Positions 1-9,994 of a stretch of DNA of 64,000 nt are shown here, piece after piece (position 1 is the first letter of the stretch; each line of letters starts with the position of its first letter). The notes under the pieces were generated by a model that had not been told where the DNA came from, ran no database searches, and saw only the letters and a program-made list of their open reading frames with translations. A program made the translations under genes and the position numbers. This DNA comes from Diaphorobacter sp. HDW4B (GTDB taxonomy: Bacteria; Pseudomonadota; Gammaproteobacteria; Burkholderiales; Burkholderiaceae_C), in the NCBI RefSeq assembly GCF_011305535.1, contig NZ_CP049905.1:5144001-5208000 (forward strand), in the 5' to 3' direction.

Positions 1-386
1 TCGGCCACCAGTTGCGGCTCGTTCATCAGGCAGGCGCCAAACGCGCCACGCTGCACGCGCTCGCTGGGGCAGCCGCAGTTCAGATTGATCTCGTCATAAC
101 CCCATTGCTCGCCCAGCTTGGCACTGTGCGCCAGATCGGCAGGCTCGCTGCCGCCCAACTGCAGCGCGACGGGATGCTCGGCCTCACCAAAACGCAGATG
201 ACGCTCCACATCACCATGCACCAGAGCGCCGGTCGTCACCATCTCGGTATAGAGCAAGGTATGGCGGCTCAGCAGGCGGTGTAGATGACGACAATGGCGG
301 TCGGTCCAGTCCATCATGGGTGCGACCGACATGCGCCAAGGGCTGAAAGATGCTGGGTTCGACGGAGTGTTTTTTTCAGTGTTCAT
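1..386 (-). CDS. dusA: tRNA-dihydrouridine synthase A, N-terminal part (runs off the window)
   Basis: The reverse complement reads through an N-terminal Dus fold: a start region followed by [14 protein letters not shown], then [17 protein letters not shown] and [21 protein letters not shown], the typical DusA flavin-binding and catalytic-loop sequence with the active-site Cys in NCGCPS. DusA uses FMN and NADPH to reduce uridines in the tRNA D-loop. Only about 128 residues are present; the gene continues beyond position 1. I chose the ATG at 386 because it gives a short basic leader (MNTEKNTP) ahead of the conserved core; an internal ATG at 332 is the alternative. The protein family is clear; only the start is uncertain. 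Confidence 0.9.
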   Translation of the reverse strand, partial: MNTEKNTPSNPASFSPWRMSVAPMMDWTDRHCRHLHRLLSRHTLLYTEMVTTGALVHGDVERHLRFGEAEHPVALQLGGSEPADLAHSAKLGEQWGYDEINLNCGCPSERVQRGAFGACLMNEPQLVA

Positions 387-710
387 GCTGGATTGGAGTG
401 CTGTTTGCAGCACTGGCTGCCTCCCGATCAACGCCGAAAGCACCCGGATTCGTGCTTCCTCCGGGTCCGTTTGCCTCTGGGAGAAGGGCGATATTGTGCA
501 CTCTGGACGCTTGCGCTTGCTGGAGCAAGGCTTTGCTCGCGTCCATGCGTGTTTGTAAAACTCTTTATCAATTTCCCTACCTTGGTAGGGTTTGAATAAT
601 GTCAACGACTTGTTAACTTTCCTGTGTCGTCAACGGGCCGACTGATGCGTCGTGAATTCCTCACGGACAGAGGTGGAGCGTTGAGGCGGCATCACACAGG
701 GGGATTCAAG
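387..710. other. Intergenic region between divergent dusA and the secreted HExxH/VWA gene
   Basis: No gene is supported here. It is AT-richer around 550-615 and contains a perfect short inverted repeat at 575-590 (arms CCCTACC and GGTAGGG, 2-base spacer). It must carry the promoters of both divergent genes, but I cannot assign -35/-10 elements with confidence. Confidence 0.5.
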
Positions 711-3700
711 ATGTTGAAGCGGCGCAGTGCGTGGACGGGCCAGTGGTTTTGGCTTTTGATGGCTTTATGTCTAGGCCTTGGTTTGAGTCTGGGGAGCAAC
801 GAGGCCCATGCGACGTTGCCGGTGCAGAAATTGCCTGGTGCCGTTGTTCGGGATGTACTGGAGCAACCGGGCGTTCTTGAGGCGCAGTTCGAGCTGCCGT
901 TGCATCTGGTGCACCTTTCGGGCAGCACCGAGGGTAGCGTGACGTTCGAAGTGCTGACCTCCAGCATGGACGATCTGCAGGGTCTGCGCCTCGATCCCCG
1001 GACCTTTTCCACACGGGACGCGGAGCATGAGTTGCGCGCGCGCCCGCAATTCAGCCGCGAAGGCATGTACCGAGTCAGGGCAGATTTTCAGGCCAACAGT
1101 TTCAGGACTTCGCTGTACTTCTGGATTCTCTTGAAAGACGGCCGGGTTTACTACAGCAGCGATGCCGGCAACATCGTGAGCAGCATGGCGGCATATCGAC
1201 TGCGTGCCGACACCAAGCTTCAGGCCTTGAAAAGCAAGGCTGCCGCTACCGAAACCAGGCTCAAGGCCAGCAGGCCATCCGGCGAAGAGTCTGGGCCGCG
1301 TGCGATGGAACAACTGCTTTCCGCCGAAGACCTGAAACAGTACCAACAGATCTGGAAAACCGAAACGGATCAGATCATTGACGAGATTCCGCGCGCAAGC
1401 ACGCCAACCAAGGTGCTGCGCAAAGCTGCGAAAGTGGCCAAGGACGAGCAAGTGACGATCAGCATCCGCTGGTCGAAGGACGCAAGCTATACGCAGTTTT
1501 TGCCGCTGGAAGGTGCCAGGGTGCTCGTCGCCAATCTGGCCGACGTGACGGATTCGTCCCCCTATACACAAGGAGTGTTTGCAAGCGGGCAACTCGATGC
1601 GAACGGTCAGTTCAAGTTCACGGCTCCGGTCGACAACCTGCAGTACAGAGTCTGGATCGTGGGCGAGCATTCCACCTTCGTTGTGAAAGTGGGCAACGGC
1701 GTAACGTCGACGAATGCGACCCTCATGGTGGGATTCGACCAGCGCACGGATCTGGATATCACTCCGACCGACTACTCGTCGGGATATGCGCAGTCGTGGT
1801 CGGTATTTCAGGCGATCTATGAATTGGCGACGCGTGGAACAACGGCAGTCGGTGCGGGCAACGTGCCTGTGCTGACCGAGGTGCGGACGAATGTGACCAT
1901 GGATAGCAATGGCGCGTTTTACGATCCAAACACAAAAGCCATCGCGGTTGACTCGGTTCAATCCTTTATGTGGGATGTGCTTGCCCATGAATATGCCCAC
2001 GCCATCAGCCGCGCCAACAACTCCATTCTGAGCGGAGGCGGCAACCACACGGTCGGCAATCAATACGACGAAGGGGGCAATCCGGGGACGTACCTCAACA
2101 AGCAGATGTCCAATCGCCTCGCGATGGAAGAGTCGTTTGCAAGCTGGTACGCCACCCATTACTGGAAGAGCAGCAAGTACGCCGCACTGATGCCCTACAT
2201 CGGTGATGACGTGTTCCACCGGGCCAACCTTGGCGGGCAGGTGGGAGCCTTGCCGCTGGAGTCAAGCGCCGCGTTGTATGGCGTTCCCAATGTGTACGGC
2301 GAAGACAGCGAAGCCGCCGTGGCCCGCTTCATGTGGGACATGACGGATGCTGGCGAAGAGGCCAATCGCCGCGCCACCTGCACCCAGTACTGCAAGGAAA
2401 ACATTTCCATTCCTTTCCGCTCGATCATGCAAAGCGCCATCAACGGCAAGGCATTGGATGGTTTCAGCGACTTCTACACGCAGATCTATCGCCTGCATGT
2501 GGGCTCGGCCATCGGCACGCTCGACAACGTCGGCGCGGTGTCAAAGCAAAACCTGGAGAAGGCCATTCAGATCGGTGCCGTGACAGCGGAGTTCGGAATG
2601 GGGGCGCACCTCAACACCACCTACATCGCAGATCCGTTCCGCGACATCGACTCGCCCGCCAAACGTGATCTGGACAGCGACCCGGTGATTCTGCGCTGGT
2701 TGCAGCTCAAGACTGGCACCATGCCCGGCCTCGATGAGTTCGAGCTGCTGTTCTACAACGAAACACTGGACAAACTGCTGCTCAAGCTGAAGACCGGGCA
2801 GTTGGGTGCGCATGTCACATCGAGCGGCAATCTCTATCAGTATGTGATGCCGCGTGCGCAGGTCCAGCAGATCGTCAATGCTCTGCGACAGAGCGCATCC
2901 CAGTCGGAGTACAAGGTGGTGCTGATGGTCAAGGGAACGGCCTCTGGAGAGGGCTCCGGTGCTGGCGCGGTGAAGACCGGGCCTTACTACGGCAATGCCG
3001 AGGTGTTTTCCATCAAGCTGGATGATCCCAGAAAGTACGCAGTGATCGCCGTCGACAGCTCGGGCAGCAATCGCGAGACCGATAGTGGCAATTTGCGTAT
3101 CCAGGCCGCACACTCCATGCTGGCGAAGATGGGTGTGCGCAACGCCGAGGTGCTCGCTGGCGTGAGCCAGGGCAGCAAACGGCTCTCTGTGGCGGCAATG
3201 GATTTCGACAGTTCGGTCTCTGTGCTGTCTGATTTCTACGACCCCGCGAAGCTGGCCGAACTCAAAGTCTTCGACGCCATCGATTCCTATGGCGACACGG
3301 ATATCGCAGCCGCAGTGCGCGCCAGTGCGGCCATGCTGCTTGGCATGTACCCGGCACCGGCCACTCTGGATACCGACCTGAACAAACCGCGCATCTATCT
3401 GCTTTCTGACCTGGACAACAATGCCGGCTGGAACGTGGTGCAGCGAGCCATCGATGACGCCAACGCCAAGGGCATTCAGACCCATATGGGTCACCTGCAA
3501 CCGATCAAGGATCCAACCAAGTCGAGCCGATCACTCGGTGAGTTGTATGGGGAAAAGCCGCTCCTCACGAAGGTGGCAGAGAAGCCGGATGGCGTGATCG
3601 CCTCGATTCTTGCAGGAGGCGGCTCCTATACCGTGATCGAGAGTGCTCAGGCACAGCAGCAGTGGGTCGAGTTGATGGATGAGCTGAGCCAGACCCTTCC

Positions 3701-4445
3701 GTTCTCGCGCACCAGCGTCAATCTGCCGCTCAATGTGAGGTACTACGGGTTCGCGCAGAGTTCCGGCAATCCGGAGCCCATGTTTGTCTTCAATGCGATT
3801 GCCTCGGGTCAGGTGACCATCACCATGGACGGAAAGGGCAGCTTCGTGCCTGACCTGAAAGTGGCCGGAGTCGGGGCGCAAACATCGCAAGGCCAGGATC
3901 TGTATACGCTGCCATTCAACGTGGAGGCCGGCAAGTCCTACCAGATCAACATCAACAAGCCCGCGGCTGCGGCGGGCCTCTACAGCATCGTGCTGCGCCA
4001 GACGGGCGGACCCGTGGTTGCTGTGCCGACGATGACACTCGCAGCGATTGGAACAGTGACGGAAGGTACGGCCCCAGTGGTCAGTGGCACGACCACGAAC
4101 GTGGCCGATGGCAGCACGGTGACGATCACTTTCGACACCGCCACAAAGGCTGGCACGGCAAAGTCACTGACCAAGGCGACCACCGTCGTGAATGCTGCTG
4201 TCGCGGGCAACGCCTTCAGCGCAACGGGACCGGCCAATTTGCCTGTGGGCACGACAACGATGACCGTGGACATCCCTGGCTCGGGCATCGCGCCGCAGTC
4301 GCAGACCTTCACCGTGCAGGCCAAGGCCACACCACCGGGAGGAGCCGCAACGCCCGTGCCCGTGGACAACCCCATCGCATTGATGGTGTTGGCGATGGCG
4401 ATTGCGGGTTTTGCGGGACGCAAGCACTTGAAGTCACGCCGCTGA
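711..4445 (+). CDS. Large secreted protein with HExxH metallopeptidase-like and von Willebrand A domains and a C-terminal sorting tail
   Basis: About 1244 residues. The ATG at 711 is preceded by a purine-rich GGGGGA ribosome site and gives a classical signal peptide ending near AHA; in-frame upstream sequence to 624 lacks these features. Around residue 426 is HEYAH, an HExxH zinc motif, followed about 50 residues later by EESFASW, which could give the third zinc ligand as in gluzincins. Around residues 775-945 is a VWA-like domain with a MIDAS DSSGS motif, a downstream GDTD and SDLDN. The C-terminus has an Ig-like beta-rich segment, then VPVDNP, a hydrophobic helix and a basic RKHLKSRR end, resembling the IPTL/PEP-CTERM class of exosortase tails. 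I infer a surface or exported protease or adhesin. The substrate is unknown. Confidence 0.75.
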   Translation: MLKRRSAWTGQWFWLLMALCLGLGLSLGSNEAHATLPVQKLPGAVVRDVLEQPGVLEAQFELPLHLVHLSGSTEGSVTFEVLTSSMDDLQGLRLDPRTFSTRDAEHELRARPQFSREGMYRVRADFQANSFRTSLYFWILLKDGRVYYSSDAGNIVSSMAAYRLRADTKLQALKSKAAATETRLKASRPSGEESGPRAMEQLLSAEDLKQYQQIWKTETDQIIDEIPRASTPTKVLRKAAKVAKDEQVTISIRWSKDASYTQFLPLEGARVLVANLADVTDSSPYTQGVFASGQLDANGQFKFTAPVDNLQYRVWIVGEHSTFVVKVGNGVTSTNATLMVGFDQRTDLDITPTDYSSGYAQSWSVFQAIYELATRGTTAVGAGNVPVLTEVRTNVTMDSNGAFYDPNTKAIAVDSVQSFMWDVLAHEYAHAISRANNSILSGGGNHTVGNQYDEGGNPGTYLNKQMSNRLAMEESFASWYATHYWKSSKYAALMPYIGDDVFHRANLGGQVGALPLESSAALYGVPNVYGEDSEAAVARFMWDMTDAGEEANRRATCTQYCKENISIPFRSIMQSAINGKALDGFSDFYTQIYRLHVGSAIGTLDNVGAVSKQNLEKAIQIGAVTAEFGMGAHLNTTYIADPFRDIDSPAKRDLDSDPVILRWLQLKTGTMPGLDEFELLFYNETLDKLLLKLKTGQLGAHVTSSGNLYQYVMPRAQVQQIVNALRQSASQSEYKVVLMVKGTASGEGSGAGAVKTGPYYGNAEVFSIKLDDPRKYAVIAVDSSGSNRETDSGNLRIQAAHSMLAKMGVRNAEVLAGVSQGSKRLSVAAMDFDSSVSVLSDFYDPAKLAELKVFDAIDSYGDTDIAAAVRASAAMLLGMYPAPATLDTDLNKPRIYLLSDLDNNAGWNVVQRAIDDANAKGIQTHMGHLQPIKDPTKSSRSLGELYGEKPLLTKVAEKPDGVIASILAGGGSYTVIESAQAQQQWVELMDELSQTLPFSRTSVNLPLNVRYYGFAQSSGNPEPMFVFNAIASGQVTITMDGKGSFVPDLKVAGVGAQTSQGQDLYTLPFNVEAGKSYQININKPAAAAGLYSIVLRQTGGPVVAVPTMTLAAIGTVTEGTAPVVSGTTTNVADGSTVTITFDTATKAGTAKSLTKATTVVNAAVAGNAFSATGPANLPVGTTTMTVDIPGSGIAPQSQTFTVQAKATPPGGAATPVPVDNPIALMVLAMAIAGFAGRKHLKSRR

Positions 4446-4468
4446 TCAACAAGCTGTAGTCGCAAAGC

Positions 4469-4504
4469 AATCGAGCCACTTTCCTTTCGGAAGGTGGCTC
4501 GATT
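4469..4504. terminator. Bidirectional intrinsic terminator between convergent genes
   Basis: A 16-bp stem (AATCGAGCCACYTTCC paired with its complement, one G-T wobble) closes over a TTTC loop, with A-rich sequence on one side and TT on the other. It lies between the stop of the secreted HExxH/VWA gene and the stop of the convergent acyl-CoA ligase gene, so it can serve both. Confidence 0.8.
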
Positions 4505-4539
4505 TGCGTTGGGGGCGTCGAACGAACAGAACGAATGGA

Positions 4540-6390
4540 TCAGCGCGGCGCAGGCTTGTTATACATCGCGTCGATGGCTTCGCCGTAGTAGCCCATCAGG
4601 TTGTTGCGCTTGAGCTTGAGCGTGGGCGTCATGAAGGTGTTTTCGATGGTCCAGGCCTCGCGCGTCAGGTGGATGGCGCGGGGCACGGCATAGCGCGCAA
4701 AGCTGGTGGTCTGCTTGGCGATGCGATCGAGCGCGGCCTTTTCCACGGCGGGCTTGCCCAGGCTGGCAGGGTCTTCCGGGTCGAGTTGCAGATCAACGGC
4801 CAACTTGCGCCATTTCTCGTCGTTCACCGATGCGACGCAGGCAATGAACGGGCGGTTTTCGCCGACTACAAACGCCTGCGCGAACAGCGGATCGGCGGTG
4901 ATCGCCATTTCCAAATCGCCCGGCGGCACTTTTTCGCCGGTGGAGGTGACGATGATTTCCTTGATGCGGCCAAGGATGCGGATGCGGCCACCGTCCACGA
5001 GTTCGGCCTGATCACCCGTGCCGAGCCAGCCGTCTTCCGCCAGAATGCGCGCCGTGTCTTCGGGGCGCTTCCAGTAGCCCTTCATGACGATGGGGCCGCG
5101 CACTTGCAACTCGCGGTTTTCGCCGATGCGGACTTCGACGCCGGGCAGGGCGCGGCCCACGGTGGACGGGTCGTTGTCAGTCAGCGTGTTGACGGACACG
5201 ACAGGCGTGGTCTCCGTCATGCCATAACCCTGAATCAGCGGCAGGCCGAGGCCCAGAAAGCATTTGGCGATGCTCGGCGACAGTGGTGCGCCGCCGCTGA
5301 CCGCCACGCGCACGCGGCCACCGAATTTTTCGAGCAGCGGTTTGGCCACCAGCGCACGCAAGAGCGGCCAGGGCAGGGCGCGCATCCAGCCGCCAGTGTC
5401 GTCGCCATCTTCCTTGGGCGCGGGCAGGCCTTGCGCAGCGCAGAACTTGCGCCAGCCCACGGTTTGCGCGGCCTGAAAGAGCTGCATCTTGAAGCCCGAC
5501 GACGACAGCATTTCAAGCAGCTTGGCATGCACGCGTTCGTAGATGCGCGGTACGGACACCAGAATCGTGGGCTTGACGATCAACATGTCCTGCGCGATCT
5601 GCGCGACCGAGCGCGCGTAGACCACGCAACTGCCCGAGGCGATGGGCAGGTAGTAGCCACCCGTGCGCTCGAAGGTGTGCGAAAGCGGCAGGAACGACAG
5701 GAAAACGTCCGACGCCACGGGCGAGATGCGCTGCATCACCGCCTTCACGTCCGCGATCACATTGCCATGCGTGAGCATCACGCCCTTGGGCTTGCCGGTG
5801 GTGCCGCTGGTGTAGACGATGGCGGCCAGATCGTCCGGGGCTGGCGGTGGTGGCAGAGGCTGACTTGCAGGCGCGGCGGCCAACCACTCGTCCAGCGGTG
5901 CGACGGGAATCTGGTGCGATGGTTTGTCGCCCGCCGCGGGAATGGCTTCACCCGTGGCGATGACCACGCCGCGCAGGTGGGGGAAGCTCTCGCAGGCGTC
6001 GGCGATGTGCTGCCATTGCGCGCTGTCGGTGAGCACCAGCAGCGCGACTTCCGCGTCGTTCAGGATGTAGGCGATGCTGCCGGGGTTGTCGATGGCGTGC
6101 AGCGGCACGGGCACGCAGCCAGTGGCCATCACGGCCTGGTCGATGCACATGGCGTTCAGGCCATTGGGCAGCAGGATGGCAACATGCGATTTTTCCGGCA
6201 GGCCGGTCATGGCCAGAGCGCGGGAGAAACGGGCGATCTCGGATTCGGTTTCGCGCCAGGTCAGGCTTTTCCAATCTCCGTGCGCATCGCATTGGCGATA
6301 GGCTTCGCCGTCGGGAGTCAGGCGCACGCGGGTGGCGAACAAGGCTGGAAGGGTATGGACGTCTTGTAGTTCAGTGACAGGCGAATTCAT
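4540..6390 (-). CDS. AMP-dependent long-chain acyl-CoA synthetase (FadD/FAA-like)
   Basis: A 616-residue ANL-superfamily ligase that activates a fatty or other carboxylic acid to acyl-AMP and then acyl-CoA. The P-loop-like A3 motif YTSGTTGKPKG is at about residues 193-203, the A5 motif GYGMTETTP follows, then GTGDQAEL and the GRIKEIIVTSTGEKV hinge, and the C-terminal domain is complete. Long-chain type is suggested by the length and by the FLPLSHTFER stretch typical of FAA-like enzymes. The ATG at 6390 (MNSPVTEL) was chosen; an in-frame GTG at 6432 would add 14 residues. The gene stands alone, convergent with the preceding gene. Chain-length specificity cannot be read from sequence. Confidence 0.88.
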   Translation of the reverse strand: MNSPVTELQDVHTLPALFATRVRLTPDGEAYRQCDAHGDWKSLTWRETESEIARFSRALAMTGLPEKSHVAILLPNGLNAMCIDQAVMATGCVPVPLHAIDNPGSIAYILNDAEVALLVLTDSAQWQHIADACESFPHLRGVVIATGEAIPAAGDKPSHQIPVAPLDEWLAAAPASQPLPPPPAPDDLAAIVYTSGTTGKPKGVMLTHGNVIADVKAVMQRISPVASDVFLSFLPLSHTFERTGGYYLPIASGSCVVYARSVAQIAQDMLIVKPTILVSVPRIYERVHAKLLEMLSSSGFKMQLFQAAQTVGWRKFCAAQGLPAPKEDGDDTGGWMRALPWPLLRALVAKPLLEKFGGRVRVAVSGGAPLSPSIAKCFLGLGLPLIQGYGMTETTPVVSVNTLTDNDPSTVGRALPGVEVRIGENRELQVRGPIVMKGYWKRPEDTARILAEDGWLGTGDQAELVDGGRIRILGRIKEIIVTSTGEKVPPGDLEMAITADPLFAQAFVVGENRPFIACVASVNDEKWRKLAVDLQLDPEDPASLGKPAVEKAALDRIAKQTTSFARYAVPRAIHLTREAWTIENTFMTPTLKLKRNNLMGYYGEAIDAMYNKPAPR

Positions 6391-6772
6391 GCAGCAACCA
6401 GTGAGGGAGACGGCGGCAGGCATGCGGTTCACCCATTGAAAGGAACGGTGCCGACCTCAAACCGGCTCACATGCTTGCATCGAAGCCAAACATCTTACCC
6501 ATAGAAGGGAAAACCCGCGCCCGTTTGAGTCACCCAGGTTTCAGTCTGGAACAAAAGAATTTCGGTAGGGGCGAAGCCTGCGGCTTCGATTGGCTAACCC
6601 TGCTGGCGCGCAGAGACAGGGCCTGATCCTTCGTTGTGCCTCCTTGCCGTACGAGAGTACTGTCAGCGTCGGCACGCCTCGTCTCAGGCCCTGTCTCTGC
6701 GTTGGGGCTGGTGATTCGAGGGCTCGCTGCGCTTCGAAGGTCCGCTGTTTGAAGTCGGGGAAACCTGTTGTT
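6391..6772. repeat. Intergenic region with an 18-bp perfect inverted repeat
   Basis: No gene is supported in this 382-bp stretch. It contains the sequence CGCAGAGACAGGGCCTGA at 6609-6626 and its exact reverse complement at 6684-6701, so the RNA could fold into a hairpin of about 93 nt. The 57-nt loop has additional complementary bits (GTGCC/GGCAC). There is no T-tract, so it is not a simple terminator. It could be a small RNA, a short mobile-type repeat or a processing element. Confidence 0.6.
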
Positions 6773-7408
6773 TCAACCGGCCGCGTTCAAGCCTTGCATG
6801 AAATGCGTCTGCATGGCTTTGCGCGCGGCTTCGGGGTCGTGCGCGTCGAACGCGGCCATGATGATGGCGTGCTCTTCCAGCGAATGCGAAATGCGGCCGG
6901 ACTTGAGCAGCGAGTTGTGGCGACTGAGCTTCATCACGCGGCGCAGGTCCTGCACCATCTGGAACAGCCATTTGTTCTTGGTGGCTTCGAGAATCCGCAT
7001 GTGGAACTGCTCGTTGATGCCGAAGAATTTCTTGCGATCAAGCGTGGCCTGTTCCAGCTCGGCATGCAGACCATGCAATTCGGCCAGTTGCACGGGGCTG
7101 GCAAATTCGGCGACCCAGGCGGCGGCGTCGCTCTCCAGCAGGGCGAGCAGGTGGTAGACCTGCTTCATGTCCTCGTGCGTGACCTCGGTCACCCAGGCAC
7201 CGCGCCGCACCCTCATGGTGATCAGGCCTTCGGAGGCCAGCACCTTGAGCGCCTCGCGCAGCGGCGTGCGGCTGATGCCGAATTCCTCCGCGATCTTCGC
7301 CTCGTCGATCCAGCTGCCGGGCGCAAGCTCATCCGAAAAGATCCGCTGGCGCAGCAATTCGGCAACTTCTTCGTACAACGCGCGGGGAGAAAGGGTGGCA
7401 ATGCTCAT
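6773..7408 (-). CDS. GntR-family transcriptional regulator, FCD (FadR) subfamily
   Basis: 211 residues from the ATG at 7408. The N-terminal winged helix (about residues 8-75) carries LYEEVAELLRQRIFSDELAPG and EFGISRTPLREALKVLASEGLI, the GntR signature; the C-terminal FCD helical bundle binds a small carboxylate or acyl ligand, often with a metal held by His residues (for example QFHMRI and EEHAII). It is divergent from the methylmalonyl-CoA mutase operon across 417 bp, so local control of propionate/methylmalonate metabolism is a reasonable inference. An in-frame upstream extension to 7564 exists but is basic, low-complexity and lacks GntR character. Confidence 0.85.
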   Translation of the reverse strand: MSIATLSPRALYEEVAELLRQRIFSDELAPGSWIDEAKIAEEFGISRTPLREALKVLASEGLITMRVRRGAWVTEVTHEDMKQVYHLLALLESDAAAWVAEFASPVQLAELHGLHAELEQATLDRKKFFGINEQFHMRILEATKNKWLFQMVQDLRRVMKLSRHNSLLKSGRISHSLEEHAIIMAAFDAHDPEAARKAMQTHFMQGLNAAG

Positions 7409-7612
7409 AGGTAGGGGCGAGATTCTAGGGGAGGCAGGCGTAGTCGACAAAGACAATGCGGTTGTAAGGCGGGCTGTAAGAAACTTGTGCAACAGTCGCG
7501 ACCGCGCTCGAAACCGATCTTTTTTGTTCGAGAGCAGTAGCGGTGTTGTTCGGCCTGTCAACAAACAAGCCTGCAGTTTTTGATAAAAGTCGCGGATCAG
7601 TGGCTAGAATTG

Positions 7613-7628
7613 ACGTTTACGTAAACGT
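7613..7628. promoter_or_regulatory. Perfect 16-bp palindrome, candidate operator upstream of the mutase operon
   Basis: ACGTTTACGTAAACGT is a perfect palindrome in the 417-bp region between the divergent GntR gene and the mutase gene, about 200 bp before the mutase start and partly overlapping a TTGACG that could be a -35. It resembles LiuR-type sites reported for branched-chain and fatty-acid catabolic genes, but the neighbouring GntR regulator is an equally valid candidate. The rest of 7409-7825 is AT-rich with no supported gene. Confidence 0.55.
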
Positions 7629-7825
7629 GATTTCCGAAAAATCATGGTTTACATGAATCACCTTCGCGACATTCCCGTGATCTGAATTTCCGACAAAGAT
7701 ATGACAATTTACGCTGAATTCAAAATTTTGGATCAATAATTATGAATTCGCTACGTCTTTTTGCATAACGAAATTTGGCACACCCTTCAGGTAGCCATCC
7801 AACTTCCTCCAAAGACTCCATTGCC

Positions 7826-9994
7826 ATGACCGACGCATCCAAACCCCGAGACAACTTTGCCGCTCCCAGTATGGAAGACTGGCACAAAGCCGCCGCCAAG
7901 TCCGCGCCCAATGGCGACGTGTCGGCACTGAACTGGATCACGCCGGATGGCATTTCGGTCAAGCCGCTGTACACGGAGGAAGACATCAGCGGTCTGCAAT
8001 ACACCAACACGCTGCCGGGCATGGAGCCCTACATCCGTGGCCCGCAGGCCACGATGTACGCCGTGCGCCCATGGACGATCCGCCAGTACGCAGGTTTTTC
8101 CACCGCTGAAGAATCCAACGCCTTCTATCGCAAGGCACTGGCTGCGGGTGGTCAGGGCGTTTCCGTGGCGTTCGACCTGGCTACGCACCGTGGCTACGAC
8201 TCCGACCATCCTCGCGTGACGGGCGACGTCGGCAAGGCCGGTGTGGCAATCGATTCGGTCGAGGACATGAAGATCCTGTTCGACCAGATCCCGCTGGACA
8301 AGGTTTCCGTCTCCATGACCATGAACGGCGCTGTGCTGCCCGTGCTGGCCGGGTACGTGGTGGCAGCGGAAGAGCAGGGCGTTTCCCAGGACAAGCTCTC
8401 CGGAACCATTCAGAACGACATTCTGAAAGAGTTCATGGTGCGCAACACCTACATTTACCCGCCGCAGCCGTCGATGAAGATCATCGGCGACATCATCGAG
8501 TACACGGCCAAGAACATGCCCAAGTTCAACTCGATCTCGATCTCGGGCTATCACATGCAGGAAGCCGGTGCCAACCAGGCGCTGGAACTCGCGTTCACGC
8601 TGGCGGACGGCAAGGAATACGTGAAGACCGCCATCGCCAAGGGCATGGACGTGGATGAATTCGCGGGCCGCCTCTCGTTCTTCTGGGCGATCGGCATGAA
8701 CTTCTATCTGGAAATCGCCAAGATGCGCGCCGCCCGTCTGCTGTGGTGCCGCATCATGAAGGGTACGGGTGCCAAGAAGCCCAAGAGCCTGATGCTGCGC
8801 ACGCACTGCCAGACCTCCGGCTGGTCGCTCACCGAGCAGGACCCGTACAACAACGTCGTGCGCACCACGATTGAAGCGATGGCAGCCGTGTTCGGCGGCA
8901 CGCAGTCGCTGCACACCAACGCGCTGGATGAAGCGATTGCACTGCCCACCGAGTTCAGCGCCCGCATCGCCCGCAACACGCAGCTCATCATTCAGGAAGA
9001 GACCCACATCACCAACGTGATCGATCCATGGGCTGGCTCCTACATGATGGAAAAGCTCACGCAGGACATGGCCGATGCCGCGTGGAAGATCATCGAAGAA
9101 GTCGAAGAAATGGGCGGCATGACCAAGGCCGTGGACAGCGGCTGGGCCAAGCTGAAGATCGAAGCCGCCGCCGCTGAAAAGCAGGCGCGCATCGACTCCG
9201 GCAAGGACGTGATCGTCGGCGTAAACAAGTACAAGCTGGCCAAGGAAGACAAGGTCGACATCCTTGAAGTGGACAACGTCAAGGTGCGCGACAACCAGAT
9301 CAAGCGCCTGAACGACATGAAGGCCAAGCGCGACGACAAGGCCGTGCAAGCCGCACTGGCTGCGCTGACCGAAGCCGCCAAGTCCGGCCAGGGCAACCTG
9401 CTGGATCTGGCCATCAAGGCCATCCGCCTGCGCGCTTCCGTGGGTGAAGTCTCCGACGCGCTCGAAAAGGAATTCGGCCGCCATCGTGCCGATACACAAA
9501 AGGTGACCGGTGTGTACGCTGCTGCTTATGACTCCGCAGAAGGTTGGGACAAGCTCAAGGGCGAAATCAACACCGCCGCCGAAGACCTGGGCCGCCGCCC
9601 ACGCGTGATGATCGCCAAGCTCGGCCAGGACGGTCACGACCGTGGCGCCAAGGTGGTTGCCACCGCGTTTGCCGATCTGGGCTTCGACGTGGACATGGGC
9701 CCGCTGTTCCAGACACCGGAAGAGTGCGCTCGCCAGGCGATTGAAAACGACGTGCACGCTGTCGGTGTTTCCACGCTGGCTGCAGGCCACAAGACGCTGG
9801 TTCCTGCCATCATCGAAGAGCTCAAGAAGCAAGGCGCTGACGACATCATCGTCTTCGTCGGCGGCGTGATTCCTGCGCAGGACTACGACTTCCTGTACGG
9901 CGCGGGTGTGAAGGGCGTCTATGGCCCCGGCACACCGATTCCGGCCAGCGCGAAGGATGTGCTGGAGCAGATCCGCAAGGCACAGGCTGCGTGA
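7826..9994 (+). CDS. scpA: Methylmalonyl-CoA mutase, single-chain type
   Basis: 722 residues from the ATG at 7826. The enzyme interconverts methylmalonyl-CoA and succinyl-CoA using adenosylcobalamin. The N-terminal TIM barrel has the substrate-binding [18 protein letters not shown] and [18 protein letters not shown] segments; the C-terminal B12 domain has GQDGHDRG at about residues 600-607, the DxHxxG motif that supplies the cobalt-coordinating His. Its length is that of the large or fused subunit. It starts an operon with the MeaB chaperone (4-bp overlap) and both propionyl-CoA carboxylase subunits, completing propionyl-CoA to succinyl-CoA except for the epimerase. The B12-domain contacts and the large-subunit active site look intact. 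Confidence 0.95.
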   Translation: MTDASKPRDNFAAPSMEDWHKAAAKSAPNGDVSALNWITPDGISVKPLYTEEDISGLQYTNTLPGMEPYIRGPQATMYAVRPWTIRQYAGFSTAEESNAFYRKALAAGGQGVSVAFDLATHRGYDSDHPRVTGDVGKAGVAIDSVEDMKILFDQIPLDKVSVSMTMNGAVLPVLAGYVVAAEEQGVSQDKLSGTIQNDILKEFMVRNTYIYPPQPSMKIIGDIIEYTAKNMPKFNSISISGYHMQEAGANQALELAFTLADGKEYVKTAIAKGMDVDEFAGRLSFFWAIGMNFYLEIAKMRAARLLWCRIMKGTGAKKPKSLMLRTHCQTSGWSLTEQDPYNNVVRTTIEAMAAVFGGTQSLHTNALDEAIALPTEFSARIARNTQLIIQEETHITNVIDPWAGSYMMEKLTQDMADAAWKIIEEVEEMGGMTKAVDSGWAKLKIEAAAAEKQARIDSGKDVIVGVNKYKLAKEDKVDILEVDNVKVRDNQIKRLNDMKAKRDDKAVQAALAALTEAAKSGQGNLLDLAIKAIRLRASVGEVSDALEKEFGRHRADTQKVTGVYAAAYDSAEGWDKLKGEINTAAEDLGRRPRVMIAKLGQDGHDRGAKVVATAFADLGFDVDMGPLFQTPEECARQAIENDVHAVGVSTLAAGHKTLVPAIIEELKKQGADDIIVFVGGVIPAQDYDFLYGAGVKGVYGPGTPIPASAKDVLEQIRKAQAA

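Noticed and set aside
4504-6369. A 621-codon frame opposite the acyl-CoA ligase gene
   Set aside because: Composition artefact; it reads through the terminator and matches no family.
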